Shown piece after piece: positions 8,963 to 16,226 of a stretch of DNA of 64,000 nucleotides. The position numbers and the translations under genes are program-made. The stretch comes from Pseudomonadota bacterium (GTDB lineage: Bacteria; Pseudomonadota; Gammaproteobacteria; Burkholderiales; Rhodocyclaceae), in contig JAGTRT010000002.1 in NCBI GenBank assembly GCA_018261895.1, forward strand, positions 86,462 through 150,461, written 5' to 3'. The notes below the pieces were generated by a model. It worked only from the letters and a program-made list of their open reading frames with translations, was not told the DNA's origin and did no database searches. Each line of letters opens with the position of its first letter. The stretch's first letter is position 1.

Positions 8963-9424
8963 ATGATCATTTACGACCTAAATTGCGATAACAACCATCG
9001 ATTTGAAGGGTGGTTTCAGAACGCCAGCGCATTCGAGACCCAGCTTCAGGAGGGTCTGATCTGCTGTCCGCAATGCGATAGCCACGATGTTCGGCGAGTT
9101 CCATCGGCTGTTGCGATATCAGGTCATCACGCGGCGCCGGTTGCTGACGAAAAAAATGTGCCGGTGAAGTCAGGCACAAGCACTGCATTGATGCCCGTAG
9201 GGACCCAGGCGCTTGCGCTGTATCGCCAGTTGGTGCAAACCATCATCAGTCATAGCGAGGATGTGGGAAGCGCATTTGCAGATGAGGCGAGAAAGATACA
9301 TTACAACGAAGCCCCGCAGCGCCCGATTCGGGGTCAGGCCAGCGAAGATGAATGTGAAGCACTGAGAGACGAGGGCATCCAGATTCTGAGCCTTCCCGCT
9401 GCAAAGGAAGAGGATCTGAACTGA
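8963..9424 (+). CDS. DUF1178 family protein
   Basis: A 153-aa protein of unknown function matching the DUF1178 pattern: start MIIYDLNCDNNHRFEGWF, then two cysteines in CCPQCDS that look like half of a zinc ribbon, and a basic VRRVPSAVA segment. The N-terminal CD-N-H and CPQC residues suggest metal binding, but this is inference. It follows tRNA-Leu closely and may share its transcript; no strong ribosome-binding site precedes the ATG. A terminator overlaps its stop codon. Confidence 0.85.
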   Translation: MIIYDLNCDNNHRFEGWFQNASAFETQLQEGLICCPQCDSHDVRRVPSAVAISGHHAAPVADEKNVPVKSGTSTALMPVGTQALALYRQLVQTIISHSEDVGSAFADEARKIHYNEAPQRPIRGQASEDECEALRDEGIQILSLPAAKEEDLN

Positions 9425-9435
9425 TCCTCTTTTTT
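9408..9435 (+). terminator. Terminator overlapping the DUF1178 stop codon
   Basis: A 9-bp stem AAGAGGATC and its complement, loop TGAACT containing the stop codon, followed by six Ts. Confidence 0.88.
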
Positions 9436-9531
9436 GTTGCGCATGGTAGTTTACATAATACAAATTATGCGTTCATTGGACGCCTAAAAAAACCGGCCGT
9501 TTGTTCGGTTGATTCGATCAATATGCAATCA

Positions 9532-9771
9532 CTAGGCGGATGCGTGCAGTTCGGAGTTAAGTGCCTCAACCACCTCTGCCCAGTCGGCATCGTCACTGAT
9601 CGATTGCTTCAAGAAGGCTGCTTGCGACGGTGACCAGAAAATGGCGTCGTGCAGTTGCACGTCGCCGGCCAGTAGACGGTTAGCTTCGATGAATTGCAGT
9701 ATGCCTTCTGAATCATGATTCTGGCCCAGTTGGCCAAACAACTCTTTCATGCTGTGCACTCGCTGTTCCAT
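9532..9771 (-). CDS. DUF2789 family protein
   Basis: A 79-aa acidic protein resembling DUF2789: MEQRVHSMKELFGQLG at the start, a middle AIFWSPSQAAFLKQSI and the end DDADWAEVVEALNSEL. I chose ATG 9771, preceded by GGAGA, over an in-frame TTG at 9795. It lies 20 bp downstream of the lysine-rich small gene in the same direction, so both probably belong to the operator-controlled transcript starting near 9960. Function is unknown. Confidence 0.78.
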   Translation of the reverse strand: MEQRVHSMKELFGQLGQNHDSEGILQFIEANRLLAGDVQLHDAIFWSPSQAAFLKQSISDDADWAEVVEALNSELHASA

Positions 9772-9791
9772 TTCAGGATCATCTCCAGAAA

Positions 9792-9923
9792 TCAACGAAT
9801 GACGAGCGGCGGATGGGGGTGTGCTTTTTCCTCCTTCTTGTTTTTCTTGGCCACCTTTTTTTCCTTGGGGGTCAAAACAGCCTCTTTTTTGCCTTCCTTC
9901 GTTCCGTGTCGTTCCTTGCCCAT
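9792..9923 (-). CDS. Small lysine-rich protein
   Basis: A 43-aa, strongly basic protein (MGKERHGTKEGKKEAVLTPKEK onwards, then KK/KKNKKEEK) with no membrane segment. ATG 9923 has an AAGGAGA ribosome-binding site at good spacing. Similar short Lys-rich proteins occur near stress genes in other proteobacteria, but I cannot assign a function. Its promoter region holds the bidirectional operator at 9984-10003. Confidence 0.65.
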   Translation of the reverse strand: MGKERHGTKEGKKEAVLTPKEKKVAKKNKKEEKAHPHPPLVIR

Positions 9924-9958
9924 GATCGTTCTCCTTCGGGTAATTGTTGAAGGAATTG

Positions 9959-10028
9959 AAACTAGATCAATATCGACGACCTGTATGTTGGCAAGCACAC
10001 ATATTGAATTTGCGTTACTTTGTATGAT
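9959..10028. promoter_or_regulatory. Divergent operator-promoter pair, site S0
   Basis: The 20-mer TATGTTGGCAAGCACACATA occupies 9984-10003. Exactly 19 bp downstream on the + strand is TATGAT (10023-10028), reading toward the Crp/Fnr-PAS gene. Exactly 19 bp downstream on the - strand is TAGTTT (9964-9959), reading toward the Lys-rich gene. This is the same architecture as the other stress operators, placed so as to control the putative regulator itself. Confidence 0.72.
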
Positions 10029-10182
10029 GAATTGCGGTCTGAAGTTTTCGGTTCAATAACCGACTACCGCTTTCCTGCGCCAGAAGAGCTAAACCCCTAA
10101 AGCGCCCCGACGGTGATCAGCATCAGGATCAACCGCCGTCCTATTCCGAGAATTTCCCTGCGGAACACTCAACGGAGGTTTA

Positions 10183-11466
10183 ATGCCATTGGAATCAACC
10201 TACAACCCGAAGCAAAACCGGATTCTTGGCTCACTGGAGACCAATGACTACTCGCGTTTGCAAGACGACCTGGGACTAGTCGAATTGAAACTGGGCCAGG
10301 TTCTATATGAATCTGGCGATACGGTCGGCTACGTCTATTTCCCAATCACTTGCATCGTTTCGCTTATTTTCACCACGCAAAAAGGCGGCACCGCTGAATT
10401 GGCCATCACGGGAAACGACGGGCTGGTCGGCATTCCGATGGTTCTGGGCGGTGACTCCACAACGCATCGCGTCGTCGTCCAAAGCGCCGGGGTCGCTTAC
10501 CGGGCCAAGGTCGAAGTCATCCGTTGGGAACTGGATCAGGGCGGCGAATTGCAGCATCTTGCTCTGCGTTACACCCAGGCTCTAATGACCCAGATGGCGC
10601 AAAGCATCGTCTGCAATCGATTCCATACGGTTGACCAGCAGCTCTGTCGCTGGCTCCTGGGAAGCATGGACCTGCTCCCCGGCAATGAGCTGAACATGAC
10701 GCAGGAGCTCATAGCCAACATGCTGGGCGTGCGCCGTGAGGCAGTCACCGAGGCCGCAGGCAAACTGCAGGCTGCAAATCTCATCGAATACAGCCGCGGC
10801 CATATTCAAATACTGGACCGATCCGGACTGGAATCCCGTGCATGCGAATGCTATGCCGCGGTCAAAGCCGAGTATGAGCGCATCTTTCACCTGCAATCCA
10901 GCATCCGGGGTGCCAGCCGCCCTCGCCCCAATCCGGCCAGCGTGCGTCATCGCGCCGAAGCCCGCTTGCAGCAATCCCCACACCCCGAACCCAAAACTGC
11001 CTGGGACAACGCACAACTGGTCCACGAGTTGCAGGTGCACCAGATCGAACTGGAAATGAGCAACGAAGAGCTTCTTCATGCCTACGAAGAAGCCGACAGC
11101 CTGCGTGAACGCTACGCGGATATCTACGACTTTGCGCCGGTCGGCTATTTCACGCTGGATCCACTTGGCGTCATTATCGACATGAACCTGGCCGGGGCCG
11201 TATTGCTCGGCACCAAGGGTTCCCAGAAAAGCCGGCATCGCTTTGCCGCCTTTCTCAAACCCGACGAAGTCGACAAATTCAATGGCTTTGTCGGTGATGT
11301 TCTGCAAACCAAGAAGAAAGTGCGCTGTGAATCGGTGCTTGCAGCAAACGCGCATCGCCCCGAAGTCGCCATTCGCATCGAGGCTGCCCCAGATTCAGAG
11401 GGGCGCGAATGCCGAATGGTGGTTATCGAGGCGCTGGGTGGGCCAATGGCTCGCCCGGCACAATAG
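10183..11466 (+). CDS. Crp/Fnr-type regulator fused to a PAS domain
   Basis: A 427-aa protein: a cyclic-nucleotide-binding-like beta-roll (about residues 20-140), a Crp-type winged helix-turn-helix (about 155-215, MTQELIANMLGVRREAV), a linker, an amphipathic helix LVHELQVHQIELEM (about 280-300) and a PAS domain (about 310-415, FAPVGYFTLD). The recognition helix keeps the Arg-Glu pair of CRP (VRREAV), but the CRP Arg185 position appears to be Glu. No Fnr-type N-terminal cysteines are seen. GGAGG precedes the ATG. Its upstream region holds operator S0, suggesting autoregulation, and a dyad like those before the stress operons. I infer that it regulates them; its ligand and PAS cofactor are unknown. 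Confidence 0.85.
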   Translation: MPLESTYNPKQNRILGSLETNDYSRLQDDLGLVELKLGQVLYESGDTVGYVYFPITCIVSLIFTTQKGGTAELAITGNDGLVGIPMVLGGDSTTHRVVVQSAGVAYRAKVEVIRWELDQGGELQHLALRYTQALMTQMAQSIVCNRFHTVDQQLCRWLLGSMDLLPGNELNMTQELIANMLGVRREAVTEAAGKLQAANLIEYSRGHIQILDRSGLESRACECYAAVKAEYERIFHLQSSIRGASRPRPNPASVRHRAEARLQQSPHPEPKTAWDNAQLVHELQVHQIELEMSNEELLHAYEEADSLRERYADIYDFAPVGYFTLDPLGVIIDMNLAGAVLLGTKGSQKSRHRFAAFLKPDEVDKFNGFVGDVLQTKKKVRCESVLAANAHRPEVAIRIEAAPDSEGRECRMVVIEALGGPMARPAQ

Positions 11467-11507
11467 GCAGTTCTTCCCCCTGAAGTTTAGCCAGTGGAGT
11501 TATCGCC

Positions 11508-11822
11508 ATGCTTTTTACATTCAAATCAGCCGCCACGGCCAATCTGATCATGCACGAACAGAGCGGCAAGGAAATTCTAGCGCTGCTTGGAAAAAACCCG
11601 GACGACCAACGCGGGATCATTACCGTCGATCAAATGGCGGAAGCCGTTAATACATTGCAAGTCGCTGCCTTGGCCGACAAGGCGAGGCCACGGGAGACGA
11701 ATGCCGACGAAAACGGCAACAACGACAGGCCAAAAGTCAGTTTGGCCCAACGCGCTGCCCCTTTTATCCAAATGCTTGAACAAGCGAAAAAAGGCGATGA
11801 GCCCGTAACCTGGGGCGTATGA
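11508..11822 (+). CDS. DUF1840 family protein
   Basis: A 104-aa cytoplasmic protein with the DUF1840 pattern: MLFTFKSAATANLIMHEQSG, then LLGKNPDDQRGIITVDQMAEA, a variable hydrophilic middle and the end SLAQRAAPFIQMLEQA followed by WGV. Function is unknown. It lies 41 bp after the Crp-PAS gene and 7 bp before the CheB-CheR gene, so it belongs to the signalling operon by position. Confidence 0.85.
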   Translation: MLFTFKSAATANLIMHEQSGKEILALLGKNPDDQRGIITVDQMAEAVNTLQVAALADKARPRETNADENGNNDRPKVSLAQRAAPFIQMLEQAKKGDEPVTWGV

Positions 11823-11829
11823 TTTCAAT

Positions 11830-14433
11830 ATGAAAAGCGAAGGGAAGCACAAACGCGCCCAACCCCCCTCAACTGCGACCATTGAGCAACAAGCCTTTCC
11901 GATAATCGGCATAGGTGCGTCAGCAGGCGGATTGGAGGCTCTCGAGCTTTTTTTCGCCAACGTTCCCGTCAATAGCGGCATGGCCTTCGTGGTTGTTCAG
12001 CACCTCGACCCCAATCGGCATGGCATGCTGCCGGAGCTCCTGCAGCGCATCACCCCGATGGTGGTCAAGCAGGCGGCCAACCGGATGAAGATCGAGCCGG
12101 ATTGCATCTATGTCATCCCGCCCAACAAGGACCTCGCCGTCCTCCATGACACCCTCTACTTGCTCGACCCCGTTGCACCGCGCGGGCTTCGCCTGCCGAT
12201 TGACGCCTTTTTTTCCAGTCTGGCCAAGGATCGAGGCGAAAGGGCCATCGGCATCATCCTGTCAGGCATGGGTGCAGATGGCACGGCCGGCCTGCGCGCC
12301 ATCAAGGAACACGGCGGGCTGGCTCTGGCACAGGCTCCGGATAGTGCGAAATTCGGCGCCATGCCGAGTAGCGCGATCGAGGCCGAACTGACCGATCTCG
12401 TCGCGCCACCGGGCGATCTGGCGCGACTGCTTCTCGCCAGACTCGCCCATCCGCATCAACCATCTACCACTGAAACGCCAAGCCAGTTGGAGAACAGCGA
12501 GAAGAAATCCGCGTTCGACAAAATCTGCATTTTGTTGCGGGCCCAGACCGGCCACGATTTCTCCCTTTACAAGAAAAGTACCGTCTATCGTCGGATCGAA
12601 CGGCGGATGGGTATTCATCGGCTGAACGCCATTGCCGAATACGTCCGCTTCCTCCAGACAAACCCGCAAGAAATCGATTTGCTGTTCAAGGAATTGTTGA
12701 TCGGCGTCACCAACTTCTTCCGCGATCCCGCCGCCTGGGCCTATCTAGCGGAAAAGATACTGCCCGAGCTGATCCGCTCGAACCCGAACGGCAACCTCTT
12801 TCGTGCCTGGGTTGCCGGCTGTTCCAGCGGCGAGGAAGCCTACACGCTGGCCATGATCTTCAGGGAGGCAGTGGACCTGGTCAAACCGCCGGGGCGAGTT
12901 GAATTGCAGATATTTGCAACCGATCTCGACCCTGATGCCATCGCCCGGGCAAGACAGGGAAACTATCCAGCCAGCATTGCCACCGACGTATCACCGGAAC
13001 GCCTGTCGCGCTTCTTTCGCGAGGAGAACGGCAACTTCAGAATCTGCCAGGAAATTCGGCAGATGGTGGTATTTGCGCCCCACAACATCACGATGGACCC
13101 ACCCTTCACTCGCCTGGACATCCTGACCTGTCGAAACCTGCTGATTTACCTTGGTGCCGACCTGCAAAGAAAGCTGCTGCCGCTTTTCCATTACAGCCTG
13201 AAACCCGGCGGCACGCTGTTCCTCGGCAGCGCGGAAAGCATCGGCAACTTTGATGACCTGTTCATTCCAATTGAATCAAAAGCACGCATTTATCGACGGG
13301 AACAGGTAGAGTCCAAGTCGATGAATGTCGATTTCCCTACTCGCCATTCCCTCGATTCCTTCACCCCTCTTCCGCCTCCGTTACCGAATATGTCGCCTCC
13401 CAATCTACAGCTTCTGGCCAACCAGTTACTCCTGCAGAAATTCTCGCCAGCGTCGGTGCTGACCAATGCCGAAGGCGATGTGCTGTTCATCAACGGGCGG
13501 ACCGGGAAATACCTGGAACCGGCCGCTGGCAAGGCCAACTGGAATATCCATGCGATGGCCAGGGAAGGCCTGCGCCAGGAACTGATCCTCGCCCTCCCCA
13601 AGGCGCTGCGTACCGGCGAGACGGTGGTCATCCGGAATCTGTGCATCGGTGGCAATGACGAGGCGCAGGTCGTTGACCTGACCGTTTACCCCATCGTCGA
13701 GCCGCCGCAGTTGAAGGGCATGGTCATGATCGTTTTCCATGAAGCAGCGCCCGTCAAGCCTGCACCAAGGCGTCGCACGGGCAAGCAGACAGACGATGCG
13801 CGGGTCCAGGACCTTGAAATGGCGCTGCAAAATGCGCGCGCTGAAATTCAATCCATCCGCGAGGAAATGCAGACGTCGCATGAAGAGCTCAAGTCGGCCA
13901 ATGAAGAACTGCAATCCACCAACGAGGAACTGCAATCGACCAATGAGGAACTGACCACCTCCAAGGAAGAGATGCAGTCGCTCAACGAGGAATTGCAGAT
14001 GGTCAATGTCGAGCTGCAATCGAAGGTCGACGAGTTGTCGGCCACCAGCAACGACATGAAAAACCTGCTCAACAGCACCGATATCGCGACCGTCTTTCTC
14101 GATGACAAGCTGCATGTGCGCCGTTTCACCAGCCAGGCAACGGCGATATTCAAGTTGATACCCGGCGATCTCGGGCGGCCGCTGACCGATATCGTTCATG
14201 AGCTCGACTACCCCGAGTTGAAGAACGATGCGGAACAAGTCCTCAAGACCCTGGTTTTTTCGGAAAAGCAGATCGCCAGCCGGGACAACCGCTGGTACGT
14301 CGTCAAAATCCTGCCCTACCGGACATTGGAAAACGTCATCGACGGTGTGGTCATCACCTTCATCGATATCAGCGAAGCCAAGCACCTTGAGTCCGAACTG
14401 CGCAAAGTTCGTTCTGCCGGTTCGGGAGCTTAA
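11830..14433 (+). CDS. CheB-CheR-PAS hybrid methylesterase/methyltransferase
   Basis: An 867-aa fusion: a CheB-type methylesterase (about residues 20-200) with the triad candidates in GASAGG (Ser), QHLDP (His) and SGMGADGT (Asp); a CheR N-terminal and SAM-binding methyltransferase region (about 220-500, with AGCSSGEEAYTLA and DPPFTRLDILTCRNLLIYL); a PAS-like region; a long heptad coiled coil (about 655-740, repeats of NEELQST); and a C-terminal PAS domain. No CheB receiver domain is present. No MCP, CheA or CheW gene is nearby, so it probably serves the adjacent kinase rather than flagellar chemotaxis. Confidence 0.9.
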   Translation: MKSEGKHKRAQPPSTATIEQQAFPIIGIGASAGGLEALELFFANVPVNSGMAFVVVQHLDPNRHGMLPELLQRITPMVVKQAANRMKIEPDCIYVIPPNKDLAVLHDTLYLLDPVAPRGLRLPIDAFFSSLAKDRGERAIGIILSGMGADGTAGLRAIKEHGGLALAQAPDSAKFGAMPSSAIEAELTDLVAPPGDLARLLLARLAHPHQPSTTETPSQLENSEKKSAFDKICILLRAQTGHDFSLYKKSTVYRRIERRMGIHRLNAIAEYVRFLQTNPQEIDLLFKELLIGVTNFFRDPAAWAYLAEKILPELIRSNPNGNLFRAWVAGCSSGEEAYTLAMIFREAVDLVKPPGRVELQIFATDLDPDAIARARQGNYPASIATDVSPERLSRFFREENGNFRICQEIRQMVVFAPHNITMDPPFTRLDILTCRNLLIYLGADLQRKLLPLFHYSLKPGGTLFLGSAESIGNFDDLFIPIESKARIYRREQVESKSMNVDFPTRHSLDSFTPLPPPLPNMSPPNLQLLANQLLLQKFSPASVLTNAEGDVLFINGRTGKYLEPAAGKANWNIHAMAREGLRQELILALPKALRTGETVVIRNLCIGGNDEAQVVDLTVYPIVEPPQLKGMVMIVFHEAAPVKPAPRRRTGKQTDDARVQDLEMALQNARAEIQSIREEMQTSHEELKSANEELQSTNEELQSTNEELTTSKEEMQSLNEELQMVNVELQSKVDELSATSNDMKNLLNSTDIATVFLDDKLHVRRFTSQATAIFKLIPGDLGRPLTDIVHELDYPELKNDAEQVLKTLVFSEKQIASRDNRWYVVKILPYRTLENVIDGVVITFIDISEAKHLESELRKVRSAGSGA

Positions 14434-14450
14434 GGAAAAGGCCATCGAAT

Positions 14451-16226
14451 ATGCCTAGCCCGACGATCCTTTCAGCCGATGAACTACGCCGGCACGCCGA
14501 AGCGCATCTCGCCAACGCAGCAAGGGGCGCGCCTTTTGCCGCGAGCGATCTGGATGCGCAAAGGCTCGTCCATGAACTGCAGGTGCATCAGGTCGAGCTG
14601 GAAATGCAGAACCAGGCCTTGCTCGAAGCCCATGATCAACTGGCAGACCTGTACAACCTGGCGCCCATTGCCTATTTGACGCTTGATCGAAAAGGCCGGG
14701 TCACCAACGCCAACGCCATGGCCAGAAAGCTGATCGGCAGTGCGTTTTCGGCCAATGATCGACAAGCGCTTTCCCGCTTTGTCCGGAAAGACTGCTTGCC
14801 TGCGTACCAGCATTTTCTGGAACGCCTGTTTTCCCAGGGGCATTTGGCGTCATGCAATCTGACAATTGAAACGGCGACCGATCACTCGCCGGTATACGTG
14901 CTGATGGAAGGGATGGCGGAAAAAAGTGGGCAAGCCTGCCGCCTCGTCATGACCGATCTGACGCGACAACATGTCATTGAAGATGCCTTGCTGGCTCGCG
15001 AGGCAGAAAGTCAGGAGCTGGCAGCCGCCAAGGAGGCCGCAGAAGCAGCAAGCCGGGCAAAGGCGACCTTTCTGGCCAACATGAGTCATGAAATCCGCAC
15101 ACCGATGAGCGCCATCGTCGGCATGGTGCATCTCATGCAGAAAACAGATCTGAACAGCGAGCAACAAACGCAGCTGGCGAAGATCGCCACTGCCGCGAGG
15201 AACCTGCTCGGCATTCTCAATGACATCCTCGATTTCTCGAAGATTGAAGCCAATCAGCTCGGCATCGAAGAAACGCCGTTTGCGCTGGCCGAATTGCTGA
15301 GCGAGCTGGGGGTTCTGGTAGAGGACAAGATCACCGCCAAACAACTGTGCCTGAAGATAGACCTGGCGCCGGGCCTGGCTGGCCAGAACCTGATCGGTGA
15401 CCCGCTACGCCTGAAACAGGTGTTGCTGAACCTGTTGAGCAATGCCGTCAAATTCACGACCCATGGCGAGATCGGCATCGATGTCCGGATTGAATCTGAA
15501 ACCATGGACGATGCGCTGCTCTCGTTCGCGGTAAGGGATACCGGTTGCGGCATTGCCCCCGAGGTACAGGACCGGATCTTCTCCCCGTTTGACCAGGCCG
15601 ATGCCTCGACGACCCGCCAATACGGCGGGACCGGCCTGGGCCTGAGTATTTCGAAGCGTCTGGTCCAACTGATGGGCGGCGATATCTCGCTGGCCAGCAC
15701 ACCGGGCATCGGCAGCATTTTCAGTTTCGCCATCCGACTGAAAAAGGTGGCGCGCCAATTGCAGACTGAACTTGCGCCGCCGGTCGAGCGCAATCCGGAA
15801 GCCGAGTACAGGCTGAGAACGTTCCATCGCGGCAAACGCATCCTGCTGGTTGAAGACGACGAAATCATTCAGGAAGTGATGCTGGCCATTCTTCGCGATG
15901 AAATCGGGCTGCACGTCGATCTGGCCGGTGATGGCGTTCAGGCGGTTGCCATTGCCACGAGCACGCCCTACGACCTCATCCTGATGGACATCCAGATGCC
16001 GAACATGGACGGCCTGGCGGCTACGCACGCCATCCGGCAGCTACGACGGCACGAAACGACACCCATCGTGGCCATGACCGCCAACGCCTTCGTTGAAGAC
16101 CGCCAACATTGCCTCGATGCCGGCATGGACGACTTCATATCGAAGCCTGTCGTGCCCGAGAATCTGTTCGCCATTCTCGTCAAATATCTGGATGCAGCCA
16201 CGCAGCTCCCGCAAGGCGTGAACTAG
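14451..16226 (+). CDS. Cytoplasmic PAS hybrid histidine kinase with receiver domain
   Basis: A 591-aa hybrid kinase without membrane segments. An N-terminal helix LVHELQVHQVELEM, nearly the same as in the Crp-PAS protein, leads into a PAS domain (about 65-170), a coiled coil, HisKA with the phospho-acceptor His about residue 213 (MSHEIRTPM), a HATPase domain (N box NLLSNAVKFT, G boxes DTGCGIA and GGTGLGLSI) and a C-terminal receiver with Asp about 513 (LMDIQMPNMDG). No separate response regulator or HPt gene adjoins it, so the output is unknown. It ends by overlapping the original ndvB stop by 2 nt, tail to tail. Confidence 0.93.
   Translation: MPSPTILSADELRRHAEAHLANAARGAPFAASDLDAQRLVHELQVHQVELEMQNQALLEAHDQLADLYNLAPIAYLTLDRKGRVTNANAMARKLIGSAFSANDRQALSRFVRKDCLPAYQHFLERLFSQGHLASCNLTIETATDHSPVYVLMEGMAEKSGQACRLVMTDLTRQHVIEDALLAREAESQELAAAKEAAEAASRAKATFLANMSHEIRTPMSAIVGMVHLMQKTDLNSEQQTQLAKIATAARNLLGILNDILDFSKIEANQLGIEETPFALAELLSELGVLVEDKITAKQLCLKIDLAPGLAGQNLIGDPLRLKQVLLNLLSNAVKFTTHGEIGIDVRIESETMDDALLSFAVRDTGCGIAPEVQDRIFSPFDQADASTTRQYGGTGLGLSISKRLVQLMGGDISLASTPGIGSIFSFAIRLKKVARQLQTELAPPVERNPEAEYRLRTFHRGKRILLVEDDEIIQEVMLAILRDEIGLHVDLAGDGVQAVAIATSTPYDLILMDIQMPNMDGLAATHAIRQLRRHETTPIVAMTANAFVEDRQHCLDAGMDDFISKPVVPENLFAILVKYLDAATQLPQGVN

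Noticed and set aside
13860..14030. Tandem nucleotide repeat in the CheB-CheR gene
   Set aside because: The repeated GAGGAACTGCAATC units encode a heptad coiled coil typical of this protein class, not a mobile or regulatory repeat.
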